NCBI RefSeq assembly: GCF_019049325.1
Contig: NZ_JAGMUO010000025.1
Span: 35,746-99,745, forward strand
Source: Streptomyces sp. AC512_CC834
GTDB lineage: Bacteria; Actinomycetota; Actinomycetes; Streptomycetales; Streptomycetaceae
Direction of reading: 5' to 3'
Length of the DNA: 64,000 bases
The position numbers and the translations under genes are program-made. Below are positions 17,456-26,814 of the stretch, one piece after another. The notes under the pieces are model-generated. The model saw nothing but the letters and a program-made list of their open reading frames with translations, made no database searches and was not told the DNA's origin. Each line of letters opens with the position of its first letter. Within the stretch, counting starts at the first letter, position 1.

Positions 17456-19978
17456 GTGGCGGACTCAGAGGCACGGGCAGAGGCAGAGGCAGAGGTAGAG
17501 GCAGGGACAGGGACGCGGGAGACGGGGACGCGGGAGATGGGGACGCGGGCGGCGGTGGGCGCGGAGGACGCGGCCCGGGAGGCGGCCGTCGAGGCGGCAC
17601 TCGCACGCCTCGGCCTGGACGCGAAGGCCCGGCTGCTGTCCGGACAGGACATGTGGACGCTGCCCGCCCTGCCGGAGATCGGTCTGAGGTCCCTGGTGAT
17701 GTCCGACGGCCCCGTCGGCGTGCGCGGCGTCCGCTGGACCTCCGACGACCCGTCCGTGGCCCTGCCCTCGCCGACCGCGCTCGCCGCCTGCTGGGACCCC
17801 GGCCTCGCCCACCGGGCCGGGGTGCTGCTGGCACAGGAGGCCCGCCGCAAGGGCGTCCACGTGCTGCTCGCCCCCACGGTCAACCTGCACCGCTCCCCGC
17901 TCGGCGGCCGGCACTTCGAGGCGTACAGCGAGGACCCGTACCTGACCGGCCGGATCGGCACCGGCTACGTCCGGGGCGTCCAGTCCGGCGGCGTCGGCAC
18001 CACCATGAAGCACTTCGTCGCCAACGACGCCGAGACCGACCGCTTCACCGTCGACAACCTGGTCTCCGAACGCGCGCTGCGCGAGCTGTACCTGGCCCCC
18101 TTCGAGGCCATCGTCGAGGGCGCCCGGCCCTGGGGCGTCATGACCGCCTACAACTCGGTCAACGGCCCGACCATGACCGAGCACCACCACCTGGTCAACG
18201 AGGTCCTGCGCGGCGAGTGGGGCTTCGACGGCTTCAACGTCTCCGACTGGGCGGCCGCCCGCTCCACCACCGGCGCCCTCAAGGGCGGCCTGGACGTGGC
18301 GATGCCCGGCCCGAGGACCGTGTACGGCGAGGCGCTCGCGCGGGCCGTCCGCGCCGGCGAGGCCGAGGAGGCCGAGGTGGACGCCGCCGTACGCAACGTG
18401 CTGCGGCTCGCCGCCCGCGTCGGCGCCCTCGACGGCGCCGAACCGGCCGTCACCGAACCGCCGGAGCCCGTGGACGGCCCCGCACTCGCCCGCGAGATCG
18501 CCCGCCGCTCCTTCGTCCTCGTCCGCAACGAGGGCCCGGCGCTCCCGCTGCGGCCCGGCACGGTCGCGCTGACCGGCGCCGCCGCCCGCGACGCCCGCGT
18601 CCTCGGCGGCGGCTCCGCCACCGTCTTCCCCGCGCACGTCGTCAGCCCGCTGGACGGCCTCACCGCGGCCCTCCCGGCCGGCGCCCTCACCTACGCGGTC
18701 GGCGCCGACCCGAACACCGAACTCGCCGTCGCCGACCGGGGCTTCGAGCTGCGCGCCGTCTGCCGCGACACCGCCGGCGAGGTCATCGGCACCGGGGCGG
18801 CACCCAACGGGCACATCCAGTGGATGGGCTCCGACCTCCCCGCCGGCGTCACCCACGACAGGCTGCACACCGTCGAATTGACCGGCACCTTCACCCCGCG
18901 CGAGAGCGGCCCGCACACCTTCGGCATCAAGGGCATGGGCGCCTTCACCCTCACCGTCGACGGCACCACGTACTACGACGACCACCAGCGCCCCGCCAAG
19001 GACGACCCCTTCCTGACCTTCTTCGGCGCCCCCGAACCCCGCGCCGAGGTGGAACTCACCGCAGGCCGGCCCGTCGACGTCGCCCTCCGGTACGTCGTCG
19101 ACCTGCCCGGGGGCACGGCGATGAAGGTCGTCACCTTCGCCCTCGCCCACGCCGAGCCGCAGCGCGACCCGGACGAGCTGATCGCCGAGGCGGCCCGGGC
19201 CGCGGGCGCCGCCGACACCGCCGTGGTCGTCGTCGCCACCACCGACCGGGTCGAGTCCGAGGGCTTCGACCGCACCGACCTGCGGCTCCCCGGCCGCCAG
19301 GACGACCTGGTCCGCGCGGTCGCCGCCGCCAACCCGAACACCGTCGTGGTCGTCAACTCCGGCTCCCCGGTGGAGCTGCCGTGGCGCGAGGACGTCGCCG
19401 CCGTACTGCTGAGCTGGTTCCCCGGCCAGGAGGGCGGCGCGGCCCTGGCCGACGTCCTGACCGGCGCCCACGAGCCCGGCGGCCGGCTGCCCACCACCTG
19501 GGGCGCCCTGGCCGACGCGCCGGTCACCCGGGTGACCCCGGCCGGCGGTGAGCTTCCCTACGACGAGGACGTCTTCATCGGCTACCGGGCCTGGGACCGG
19601 GCAGGACGCACCCCGGCCCATCCCTTCGGCCACGGCCTCGGCTACACCGACTGGACCTACGAGTCCGCCGACGTGGAGGGCACCACCGCGAGGATCCGCG
19701 TCCGCAACACCGGCGACCGCCCCGGCCGCGAGGTCGTCCAGCTCTACCTCGCCCCCGCCGAACGCGACGCCGCCCGCCCCCTGCGCCGGCTGGCCGGGTT
19801 CGCCGGGGCCGAGGCCGCACCCGGCGAGTGCGTCGAGGTCACCGTCGAGCTGCCGCGCCGCGCCTTCGAGAGCTGGGACGGGGCGACCGGCTCGTGGGTG
19901 TTTGTGAAGGGTTCGTACGAACTCCAGATCGGACGCTCGATCGCGGACCGCCGGATCACCGCGACGATTAACGTCTGA
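17456..19978 (+). CDS. Beta-glucosidase, glycoside hydrolase family 3 with PA14 domain
   Basis: 840-aa cytoplasmic glycosidase. GH3 N-terminal barrel at about 40-330, with nucleophile Asp in GFDGFNVSDWAAARS and sugar-binding KHFVANDAETDRF. The C-terminal alpha/beta sandwich carries VESEGFDRTDLRLPGRQ. A PA14-type insert sits at about 455-570 (FTPRESGPHTFGIKGMGAFTLTVDGTTYYDD), and a fibronectin-III-like end follows HPFGHGLGYTDW. No signal peptide. GTG at 17456 follows GAGGAGG. The first 35 residues are a low-complexity stretch (EARAEAEAEVEAGTGTRETGTR) from short DNA repeats. Probably hydrolyses imported beta-glucosides or plant glycosides. Confidence 0.93.
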   Translation: MADSEARAEAEAEVEAGTGTRETGTREMGTRAAVGAEDAAREAAVEAALARLGLDAKARLLSGQDMWTLPALPEIGLRSLVMSDGPVGVRGVRWTSDDPSVALPSPTALAACWDPGLAHRAGVLLAQEARRKGVHVLLAPTVNLHRSPLGGRHFEAYSEDPYLTGRIGTGYVRGVQSGGVGTTMKHFVANDAETDRFTVDNLVSERALRELYLAPFEAIVEGARPWGVMTAYNSVNGPTMTEHHHLVNEVLRGEWGFDGFNVSDWAAARSTTGALKGGLDVAMPGPRTVYGEALARAVRAGEAEEAEVDAAVRNVLRLAARVGALDGAEPAVTEPPEPVDGPALAREIARRSFVLVRNEGPALPLRPGTVALTGAAARDARVLGGGSATVFPAHVVSPLDGLTAALPAGALTYAVGADPNTELAVADRGFELRAVCRDTAGEVIGTGAAPNGHIQWMGSDLPAGVTHDRLHTVELTGTFTPRESGPHTFGIKGMGAFTLTVDGTTYYDDHQRPAKDDPFLTFFGAPEPRAEVELTAGRPVDVALRYVVDLPGGTAMKVVTFALAHAEPQRDPDELIAEAARAAGAADTAVVVVATTDRVESEGFDRTDLRLPGRQDDLVRAVAAANPNTVVVVNSGSPVELPWREDVAAVLLSWFPGQEGGAALADVLTGAHEPGGRLPTTWGALADAPVTRVTPAGGELPYDEDVFIGYRAWDRAGRTPAHPFGHGLGYTDWTYESADVEGTTARIRVRNTGDRPGREVVQLYLAPAERDAARPLRRLAGFAGAEAAPGECVEVTVELPRRAFESWDGATGSWVFVKGSYELQIGRSIADRRITATINV

Positions 19979-20013
19979 CTCCGGGACGCCCGCGAGGGAG
20001 TGCCCCCGCGAAC

Positions 20014-20049
20014 AGCCCCGGTCCGGGACCTGACGGCAGGGCCGGGGCT
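20014..20049. terminator. Hairpin between convergent GH3 and aldose epimerase genes
   Basis: AGCCCCGG (20014-20021) pairs with CCGGGGCT (20042-20049) around a 20-base loop, 36 bases after the GH3 stop. Suited to end GH3 transcription. Confidence 0.6.
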
Positions 20050-20090
20050 GAGCGGTGGGCGCGCGGCCTCCGCCGACGCCCGCCGACGCG

Positions 20091-20205
20091 TCGAGAACTC
20101 GCCGGCGCACCGAGAACCTCGCTAGCGCACCGAGAAACTCGCTAGCGCACCGAGAAACTCGCTAACGCAACCGAGGAACGCGCTAGCGCACCGAGAAGCC
20201 GTACA
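20091..20205. repeat. 20-bp tandem repeat made from the 3' end of the aldose epimerase gene
   Basis: Units of the type CGCACCGAGAAACTCGCTAG occur about five times (20093-20195), some with single-base changes (CTAA, AACCGAGGAACG). On the minus strand each unit contains a copy of the last codons and TAG stop of the epimerase gene, which reads FSVR-stop. The copies lie downstream of the true stop and are not translated. Confidence 0.85.
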
Positions 20206-21163
20206 CCGTCTCCGAGCGGAACACCTCGCCCGGCCGCAGCACCGTGCTCGGGAACTCCGGCCGGTTCGGGGAGTCCGGGAAGTGCTGTGTCTCCAGCGCG
20301 ATCCCGTCCCCGGGGGCGAGGGGCTCGCCCAGGTGGTCGGCCGTGTAGAGCTGCAGTCCCGGCTCGGTCGTCGCCACCGTGAGCACGCGCCCCGACGCCG
20401 GGTCGTACAGCTCGGCGACCTCCTCGGCGGTGGCGGTCACGCCCTTGTCGAGGACGAAGTTGTGGTCGTATCCCGAGCCGGTCTTGCGCGCCTGCCGGAA
20501 GTCGAAGCGGGTGCCGGTCACGTCCTCCGGGCCGCCCGTCGGGATCAGATCGGCGTCGACCGGCGTGATCCGGGAGGCGGCGAGCCGCAGCTCGTGCCCG
20601 CCCGCGTGCCCGGAGCCGCTCAGGTTGAAGTAGCTGTGGTTCGTCGGGTTCAGCACGGTCGGCGCGTCCGTGACCGCCTCGTAGGCGATCCGCAGCGCCC
20701 CCGGCTCCTGAAGCGTGTACGTCACCGAGATCTCCACCCGGCCCGGGAAGCCCTCCTCGCCGTGCGGGCTGACCAGGCGGAGCCGGATGCAGTGTCCGGC
20801 GTCCCCGACGGGCTCCACGTCCCACACGCGCTTGTCGAAGCCGCGCTCGCCGCCGTGCAGCGAGTTCGGCCCGTTGTTGAGGGCCAGCGTGTACGTCCGC
20901 CCGTCCAGCGCGAGACGTCCGCCCGCGATCCGGTTGGCGTAGCGCCCGACGAGCGCGCCGAGGTAGGGCTCCGGGTGCGTCACATAGCCGTCCAGATCGG
21001 CGAACCCCAGCACCACGTCGGCGGTGTTCCCGTCCCGGTCCGGGACCTCGGCCGACTGCACGATCCCGCCGTACGACAGGACCCGTACCCGTACGCCGGA
21101 CCGCTCCAGGGTCCAGCGGTGTACCGGGGTGCCGTCGGAAAGTGTGCCGAAGAGTTCGCTCAT
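20183..21163 (-). CDS. galM: Aldose 1-epimerase (galactose mutarotase)
   Basis: 326-aa enzyme interconverting alpha and beta anomers of hexoses. Conserved features: RYANRIAGGRLALDG, NNGPNSLHGGERGFDKRVWDVE (catalytic His region), PTNHSYFNLSGSG (second His) and FPDSPNRPEFPSTVLRPGEVFRSETVY near the end with the general base Glu region. Start at 21163 (ATG, MSELFGTLSDG). Longer in-frame starts run into the neighbouring promoter. Convergent with GH3; both may act on released glucose. Confidence 0.92.
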   Translation of the reverse strand: MSELFGTLSDGTPVHRWTLERSGVRVRVLSYGGIVQSAEVPDRDGNTADVVLGFADLDGYVTHPEPYLGALVGRYANRIAGGRLALDGRTYTLALNNGPNSLHGGERGFDKRVWDVEPVGDAGHCIRLRLVSPHGEEGFPGRVEISVTYTLQEPGALRIAYEAVTDAPTVLNPTNHSYFNLSGSGHAGGHELRLAASRITPVDADLIPTGGPEDVTGTRFDFRQARKTGSGYDHNFVLDKGVTATAEEVAELYDPASGRVLTVATTEPGLQLYTADHLGEPLAPGDGIALETQHFPDSPNRPEFPSTVLRPGEVFRSETVYGFSVR

Positions 21164-21234
21164 GTGCGGAACTCTAGGACATGCCCAGGTCAGGCCGGTC
21201 AGGTCGGTCACGCTGGTTACGCCGGCCACGCCGG

Positions 21235-22152
21235 TCAGGGCGTCTTCGCGGTCACCGCGCGGTACGCGATCTCGGCCAGCCGGGCCTGCCCGCTGACGCT
21301 CGGGTGGAACCAGTCCCAGTGGCTCAACTGGTCCGTGCCGAACCGGTACGCGTGGACCGCGCCGTCGTCGGTGCGGCACCGCCGGTCCTTCGCGCAGACC
21401 TCCCGCAGCACCTCGTTGTAGTCCTCCACCCGGTCCCGCACGGTGTTGCGCCGCAGGGTCGCCGCCGAGTCCATGGAGTCCGCGTCGCCCAGCATCGACG
21501 GGCACAGGCCCAGCTTCCACACCTGTTTGCCCAGCGCGTTGGTGCGCCCCTGGGACCACAGCCGCTTCAGGTCCGGGATGCTCGACACGTACACCTGCGC
21601 CTTGGGCAGCTTCTCGCGCAGGGTGGCCATCGCCTCCTCGAACTGGGCCCGGAAGTCCGCCACCGAGGTCATCGCCGAGGTCGTGGACCGGCACGCGTCG
21701 TTCGCCCCGGCCATCACCGCCACCAGTTGCGGCTCGTGCTTCGCCGCCCGGGTCACCTGGGCGGTCAGATCCGCCATCCGGGCCCCGGTGACCGCGTAGT
21801 TCCAGCTTTTCCCGGGCGCCTTCGCCTTACCCAGCAGGCGTACGGCGAGAGAGTCGACCTCGGCGCTGCTGCCGGTCGCCCACGACACTTCGGGGCAGTC
21901 CGACAGGACCGTACAGGCGTCGAAGCCGCGCGTGATGGAGTCGCCCACGGCGGCGACCGACGCCGGACTCGTGTCCCAGGCCGGAGCGGTCTTCGACCGC
22001 TTCGACGCGCTGGGCGAGGGGGCGGGGGAGTCGCCGCCCGCGGCGTCGCAGCCCGCCACGCCCAGGACGGCGGCGGTCAGGACGGCGAGCGCGGCACGCG
22101 CACGGCCAAGGCCGCGGCCACCCCGCGTCCTGCGCTCCGACACTCGCCCCAT
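21235..22152 (-). CDS. Secreted SGNH/GDSL-type hydrolase lipoprotein
   Basis: 305-aa exported esterase-like protein. Twin-Arg/Arg-rich start and hydrophobic core (ALAVLTAAVLGVAGC) end in a lipobox-like Cys. Block I VGDSITRG has the catalytic Ser, block III GANDAC the Asn, and block V DWFHPS the Asp-His pair. Several Cys residues (DACTVLSDCPE, LGLCPS, CAKDRRC) suggest disulphides as in Streptomyces SGNH lipases. Substrate could be an acyl or acetyl ester at the cell surface. Start matches ATG at 22152; it is the first gene of a short minus-strand pair with galM. Confidence 0.85.
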   Translation of the reverse strand: MGRVSERRTRGGRGLGRARAALAVLTAAVLGVAGCDAAGGDSPAPSPSASKRSKTAPAWDTSPASVAAVGDSITRGFDACTVLSDCPEVSWATGSSAEVDSLAVRLLGKAKAPGKSWNYAVTGARMADLTAQVTRAAKHEPQLVAVMAGANDACRSTTSAMTSVADFRAQFEEAMATLREKLPKAQVYVSSIPDLKRLWSQGRTNALGKQVWKLGLCPSMLGDADSMDSAATLRRNTVRDRVEDYNEVLREVCAKDRRCRTDDGAVHAYRFGTDQLSHWDWFHPSVSGQARLAEIAYRAVTAKTP

Positions 22153-22329
22153 ACCGGTCCCACCCCTCGCCTCGTGCCTCCAACGTGCTCAACCCATGAC
22201 ACCGCGCGAGGGTTCCCGAGGGCGGCGATGCAACGGCTCACACCCGTACAAGGGTCCTGCCGGGTGAATGGCGGAGGTTTGTCGGCGGCGGGACCGACGG
22301 TACGTCACACTCCTTGCGCCGTCGCACGG

Positions 22330-22335
22330 TAGCCT
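22330..22335 (+). promoter_or_regulatory. Possible -10 element (TAGCCT) for the DUF3145 gene
   Basis: TAGCCT with a TTGCGC 17 bases before it (22314-ish). The leader to the GTG at 22437 would be about 95 bases and contains a tandem TTCCACCAGT/TTCCACCCG repeat (22366-22409). Weak evidence. Confidence 0.3.
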
Positions 22336-22436
22336 CGCCATCAACGTGACCCGCCCGGTCACCGCCGTTCCACCAGTTCCACCAGTTCTACCCGTTCCAC
22401 CCGTTCCGAGATGTCCCGCTCAGCCCGGAGGTTCCG

Positions 22437-22931
22437 GTGACGACACGTGGAGTTCTGTACGTGCACTCCGCGCCGCGCGCGCTCTGCCCGCACGTCGAGT
22501 GGGCCATCGCCGGGGTGCTCGGCACGCGCGTCGGCCTGGACTGGATCCGGCAGCCCGCCGCGCCCGGCACCTGGCGCTCGGAGTTCTCCTGGCAGGGCCA
22601 GGCCGGCATCGCCTCCAAGCTCGCCTCCGCGCTGCGCGGCTGGCAGTTGCTGCGCTTCGAGGCCACCGCGGAACCCTCCGCGAACGCCGAGGGCGAGCGC
22701 TATAGCTGCACTCCCGACCTCGGCATCTTCCACGCCGTCACCGGCATCCACGGCGACATCATGATCCCCGAGGACCGGCTGCGCGCCGCCCTGGTCCGCT
22801 CCCGGCGCGGCGAGAGCGACCTGGAGTCCGACATCGCCAAGCTCCTCGGCAAGCCCTGGGACGACGAACTGGAGCCCTTCCGCCACGCGGGCGAGGGCGC
22901 CCCGGTCCGCTGGCTGCACCAGGTGGTGTGA
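22437..22931 (+). CDS. DUF3145 domain protein
   Basis: 164-aa protein of a family almost restricted to actinobacteria. Full-length hallmarks: TRGVLYVHSAPRALCPHVEWAIAGVLG, GTWRSEFSWQGQAGIASKLASALRGW, RYSCTPDLGIFHAVTGIHGDIMIPEDRLR. No membrane segment. Function unknown; conservation and constant position beside the fab operon suggest a core role. GTG start with CGGAGGTTCC upstream. Its transcription meets that of the fab operon at the strong hairpin downstream. Confidence 0.9.
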   Translation: MTTRGVLYVHSAPRALCPHVEWAIAGVLGTRVGLDWIRQPAAPGTWRSEFSWQGQAGIASKLASALRGWQLLRFEATAEPSANAEGERYSCTPDLGIFHAVTGIHGDIMIPEDRLRAALVRSRRGESDLESDIAKLLGKPWDDELEPFRHAGEGAPVRWLHQVV

Positions 22932-22956
22932 CACCTCCTGCTCCCCGCCCCGGCAC

Positions 22957-23004
22957 ACGTGAAGGGCCCCACCGAAACGTTCCGTTCGGTGGGGCCCTTC
23001 ACGT
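22957..23004. terminator. Bidirectional terminator, 20-bp perfect stem
   Basis: Perfect 20-bp inverted repeat with an 8-base loop between the convergent DUF3145 and fabF genes; stem core is GAAGGGCCCCACCGAA. Symmetric, so it can end transcription from both sides. Confidence 0.9.
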
Positions 23005-23019
23005 ACGTACGGCAGTCGC

Positions 23020-24309
23020 TCAGACCGACCGGAACGCGAGCACGACATTGTGCCCGCCGAAGCCGAACGAGTCGTTCAGCGCGGCGATACGGCCCTCGAC
23101 CGGGAGCTTGCGGGCCTCGCCGCGGACGATGTCCGCGTTGGCCTCGGCCTCGGGGTCGAGGTTCTCGACGTTGATGGTCGGCGGCGCCACCCGGTGGTAC
23201 AGGGCGAGCACGGTCGCGACCGACTCCACGCCGCCCGCGCCACCGAGCAGGTGACCGGTCATCGACTTGGTGCCGGAGACCGCCATGTGGTCGACGTCGT
23301 CTCCGAGGACCTTGCGCAGCGCCTTCAGCTCGGCGATGTCACCGGCCGGCGTCGAGGTGGCGTGCGCGTTGACGTGCACGATCTCGGCCGGGTCCAGGTC
23401 ATTGCGGTCCAGCAGGTTCTGCAGGGCGGCCGAGATGCCGCGGCCCTCCGGCTCCGGCTGCACGATGTCGTGGCTGTCGGCGGAGACGCCCTGGCCGACC
23501 GCCTCCGCGTAGACGCGGGCACCGCGCGCGGCGGCGTGCTCGGCGGACTCCAGGACGACGACGCCGGCGCCCTCACCGAGGACGAAGCCGTCCCGGCCCG
23601 TGTCGAAGGGGCGCGAGGCACCCTGCGGGTCGTCGTTGTTCTTGGACATCGCCATCATGTTGCCGAACGCGGCGATGGGCAGCGGGTGGATCGCCGCCTC
23701 CGTGCCACCCGCGACGACGACGTCGGCGCGGCCGGTGCGGATCATCTCGATGGCGTAGCCGATGGCCTCGGCACCCGACGCGCAGGCGGAGACCGGCGTG
23801 TGCACGCCGGCACGGGCGCCCACGGCCAGGCCCACGTTGGCCGAGGGGCCGTTCGGCATCAGCATGGGGACGGTGTGCGGGGAGACGCGGCGGACGCCCT
23901 TCTCCTTCAGCACGTCGTACTGGTCGAGCAGGGTCGTCACGCCGCCGATGCCGGAGGCGATGACCGCACCGAGCCGGTCGGGGTCGACATGGGCCGCCCC
24001 GTCGTCCACGGGGCTCTCGCCCGCCTTGCCGGAGTATCCGGCGTCCTTCCAGGCCTCCTGGGCCGCGATCAGCGCGAACTGCGCCGAGCGGTCCAGTCGG
24101 CGGGCCTGCGGTCGCGGGATGACCTCGGAGGGGTCCACGGCGGCGGGCGCGGCGATGCGGACCGCCTGGTCGGCGGCCCACTCCTGCTCCAGGGGCTGGA
24201 CGCCGGACTTGCCGGCCACCAGGCCCTCCCAGGTCGAGGCTGCGTCGCCACCCAGCGGTGTGGTTGCGCCGATACCGGTGACGACCACGGTGCGATTGGT
24301 CGAGCTCAC
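23020..24309 (-). CDS. fabF: 3-oxoacyl-ACP synthase II (KAS II)
   Basis: 429-aa condensing enzyme that elongates acyl-ACP with malonyl-ACP. The Cys-His-His triad is seen in HTPVSACASGAEA, HVNAHATSTPAGD and MTGHLLGGAGGVE. GTG at 24309 (SSTNRTVVVTGIG follows) with GGAG upstream. Last gene of fabD-fabH-acpP-fabF; the operon architecture and the adjacent FasR-type activator are established for S. coelicolor. Expected to be essential. Confidence 0.96.
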   Translation of the reverse strand: MSSTNRTVVVTGIGATTPLGGDAASTWEGLVAGKSGVQPLEQEWAADQAVRIAAPAAVDPSEVIPRPQARRLDRSAQFALIAAQEAWKDAGYSGKAGESPVDDGAAHVDPDRLGAVIASGIGGVTTLLDQYDVLKEKGVRRVSPHTVPMLMPNGPSANVGLAVGARAGVHTPVSACASGAEAIGYAIEMIRTGRADVVVAGGTEAAIHPLPIAAFGNMMAMSKNNDDPQGASRPFDTGRDGFVLGEGAGVVVLESAEHAAARGARVYAEAVGQGVSADSHDIVQPEPEGRGISAALQNLLDRNDLDPAEIVHVNAHATSTPAGDIAELKALRKVLGDDVDHMAVSGTKSMTGHLLGGAGGVESVATVLALYHRVAPPTINVENLDPEAEANADIVRGEARKLPVEGRIAALNDSFGFGGHNVVLAFRSV

Positions 24310-24418
24310 GGGAATTCTTTCTCCAACGGGATACGGATTCGTACGGCGCCACCGCCGGGCGGCGGGGCAGTCTGCCCGGATCTGTCCGATACCCGGGTTA
24401 TGCCCGAGTATCGACGGA

Positions 24419-24667
24419 TCAGGCCTGGTGGTCGAGGATGTACTTCGTCGCGTCGCCGACCGTCTTGAGGTTCTTGACGTCCTCGTCCGGGATCTTGACG
24501 TCGAAGCGCTCTTCGGCGGCGACGACGACCTCGACCATGGACAGGGAGTCGACGTCCAGGTCGTCGGTGAAGGACTTGTCCAACTGGACGTCCTCAACCG
24601 GGATGCCGGCGATCTCGTTCACGATGTCCGCGAGACCGGCGACGATCTCTTCCTGAGTGGCGGCCAT
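24419..24667 (-). CDS. acpP: Acyl carrier protein of fatty acid synthesis
   Basis: 82-aa acidic four-helix carrier. The 4'-phosphopantetheine attachment Ser is Ser41 in LDVDSLSMVEV. Typical helix II/III sequence VVVAAEERFDVKIPDEDV follows. Its length and the position between fabH and fabF identify it as the housekeeping ACP, not a polyketide ACP. GGAGCGCC precedes the ATG. Confidence 0.97.
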   Translation of the reverse strand: MAATQEEIVAGLADIVNEIAGIPVEDVQLDKSFTDDLDVDSLSMVEVVVAAEERFDVKIPDEDVKNLKTVGDATKYILDHQA

Positions 24668-24771
24668 GATGGCGCTCCTTCTTTGTTGTCCGGAGGGTGT
24701 GGCGGCCCGCCGCGTCGGCGGCAGGGTGTTGCTGCTCTCCGTTCCGGACCGCGTGATCCGGCACGGAGTGC

Positions 24772-25803
24772 CTAGGGGAGGGTAACGACCGTCGCGGCGT
24801 AGACGAGACCCGCCCCGAAGCCGATGACGAGGGCGGTGTCGCCGCTCTTCGCGTCGCCGGTCGCCAGAAGCCGCTCCATCGCGAGCGGAATCGAGGCGGC
24901 CGAGGTGTTGCCGGTGGTGCGGATGTCACGGGCGACCGTGACGTGCTCCGGCAGTTTAAGCGTCTTCACCATCGAGTCGATGATCCGCACGTTGGCCTGG
25001 TGCGGGATGAAGACGTCCAGGTCGTCCGGGCTGATCCCGGCCGCGTCCAGCGCCTGCTGAGCGACCTTCGCCATCTCGAACACGGCCCAGCGGAACACCG
25101 CCTGGCCCTCCTGCGTGATCGCAGGAAACTTGACGTTGCCCTCGGAGTCGAGGGGCAGTTCGGAGACGTCGCCGATCCTGAACCGGTCCCAGGGGACCGT
25201 CTGCTTGATCGTCTCGGACTTGTCGCCCTCCGAGCCCCAGACCGTCGGGCCGATCGCCGGCTCCTGGGACGGGCCGACCACGACCGCGCCGGCGCCGTCG
25301 CCGAAGAGGAAGGCGGTGGCCCGGTCCTCCAGGTCGGTCAGGTCGGACAGCCGCTCCACGCCGATGACGAGTACGTACTCCGCCGAGCCCTCGACGATCA
25401 TGCCCTTGGCCAGGGTCAGGCCGTAGCCGAAGCCCGCGCAGCCCGCCGAGATGTCGAAGGCCGCGGCCTTGTCCGTGCCGAGCCGGTCGGCGATCTCGGT
25501 GGCGATGGCCGGGGTCTGGCTGAAGTGCGACACGGTCGAGACGACCACGGCGCCGATCTGCCCGGCGTCGATACCGGCGTCCGCGATCGCCTTGCCGGAC
25601 GCCTCGACCGACATCGCGGCGACGGTCTCCTCGGGGCCGGCCCAGTGCCGGGTCTCGATGCCGGAGCGTGAGCGGATCCACTCGTCGGACGAGTCGATCG
25701 TCTCGAGGATCACCTCGTTCGGCACCACCCGGGTCGGACGGTATCCGCCGACGCCGAGGATGCGCGCGTACGGGGCGCCCTTGCTGGGCTTGATCTTCGA
25801 CAT
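24772..25803 (-). CDS. fabH: 3-oxoacyl-ACP synthase III (initiating KAS III)
   Basis: 343-aa enzyme that starts fatty acids from acyl-CoA primers. Catalytic Cys lies in ISAGCAGFGYG, His in FIPHQANVRI, Asn in TTGNTSAAS. In streptomycetes FabH accepts branched primers, giving iso/anteiso lipids. ATG at 25803 follows AGGAGCG, 16 bases after the fabD stop. It should be co-transcribed with fabD. Confidence 0.97.
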   Translation of the reverse strand: MSKIKPSKGAPYARILGVGGYRPTRVVPNEVILETIDSSDEWIRSRSGIETRHWAGPEETVAAMSVEASGKAIADAGIDAGQIGAVVVSTVSHFSQTPAIATEIADRLGTDKAAAFDISAGCAGFGYGLTLAKGMIVEGSAEYVLVIGVERLSDLTDLEDRATAFLFGDGAGAVVVGPSQEPAIGPTVWGSEGDKSETIKQTVPWDRFRIGDVSELPLDSEGNVKFPAITQEGQAVFRWAVFEMAKVAQQALDAAGISPDDLDVFIPHQANVRIIDSMVKTLKLPEHVTVARDIRTTGNTSAASIPLAMERLLATGDAKSGDTALVIGFGAGLVYAATVVTLP

Positions 25804-25819
25804 GCTGTCGCGCTCCTTG

Positions 25820-26758
25820 TCAGGCCTGCTGGGTGTGCTCGGCGACGAGCTCGCGGGCCGCGTCGAGGTCGGCGGGGGACTTCAGGGCCAGCGTCTTCAC
25901 GCCGGGCAGCGCACGCTTGGCCAGCCCGGTCAGCGTGCCGCCCGGGCACACCTCGACGATCGCGGTGACGCCCAGCTCCTTGAACGTCTCCATGCACAGG
26001 TCCCAGCGGACCGGGTTGGCCACCTGGCCGACCAGCCGCTCCAGCACCTCGGCGCCGGTGGCGACGGCCCGCCCGTCCTTGTTCGAGACGTACGTCACCT
26101 TCGGGTCGCCCGGCGTCAGCGCCTTCGCCGCCTCGGCGAGCGTGTCCACCGCCGGCGCCATGTGCCGCGTGTGGAACGCGCCGGCCACCTTCAGCGGGAC
26201 GACCTTGCGGACACCCTCGGGCTTGTCCTCGCTCAGCGCGGCCAACTGCTCCATGGTGCCGGCCGCCACGATCTGCCCCGCGCCGTTCACGTTCGCCGGG
26301 GTCAGGCCGAGCTTCTCCAGGTGCGCGACGCTCACCTCGGGGTCGCCGCCGAGCAGCGCCGACATGCCGGTCTCCGTCACCGCGGCGGCCTCGGCCATGG
26401 CCAGGCCCCGACGGCGTACGAGGGTCAGCGCGGCGGTGTCGTCGAGGACGCCCGCGAACGCGGCGGCGGTGATCTCACCGACGCTGTGCCCCGCGACCGC
26501 GCCGGGCGCGATCTCGGCCGCAATGTCACCGAGTGCCGCGGCGGAGAGGAGACCGGCGGCGACCAGCAGCGGCTGGGCGACGGACGTGTCACGGATCTCG
26601 TCCGCGTCGGCCTTGGTACCGAAGTGGGCGAGATCGAGTCCAATGGCGTCGGACCACGCGGCGACGCGGTCCGCGGCGCCGGGAAGGGCGAGCCAGTCAG
26701 TCAGGAAGCCGGGCGTCTGGGCGCCCTGGCCGGGAGCGACGAGTACGAGCACTCTCAC
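25820..26758 (-). CDS. fabD: Malonyl-CoA:ACP transacylase
   Basis: 312-aa acyltransferase that loads malonate onto ACP. Nucleophile Ser92 in GHSVGE, substrate Arg region LVRRRGLAMAEA and catalytic His in VAGAFHTRHM are present. The start is a GTG (26756-26758); a second GTG two codons on is equally plausible, giving the common MLVLVAPGQGAQ start. First gene of the operon; FasR-controlled in the best studied relative. Confidence 0.95.
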   Translation of the reverse strand: MRVLVLVAPGQGAQTPGFLTDWLALPGAADRVAAWSDAIGLDLAHFGTKADADEIRDTSVAQPLLVAAGLLSAAALGDIAAEIAPGAVAGHSVGEITAAAFAGVLDDTAALTLVRRRGLAMAEAAAVTETGMSALLGGDPEVSVAHLEKLGLTPANVNGAGQIVAAGTMEQLAALSEDKPEGVRKVVPLKVAGAFHTRHMAPAVDTLAEAAKALTPGDPKVTYVSNKDGRAVATGAEVLERLVGQVANPVRWDLCMETFKELGVTAIVEVCPGGTLTGLAKRALPGVKTLALKSPADLDAARELVAEHTQQA

Positions 26759-26814
26759 ACTCTCTCTTGAGGACGGCCAAGACCGCCCGTGAGGACAGGG
26801 ACGAAGAACACGAA

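Noticed and set aside
17465..20110. 881-codon frame on the minus strand opposite GH3
   Set aside because: Composition typical of a shadow frame; GH3 on the plus strand has catalytic motifs and a ribosome site.
22360..22412. Repeat TTCCACCAGT resembling a short CRISPR-like array
   Set aside because: Repeats are 10 bp and directly adjacent with no spacers; simple slippage repeat.
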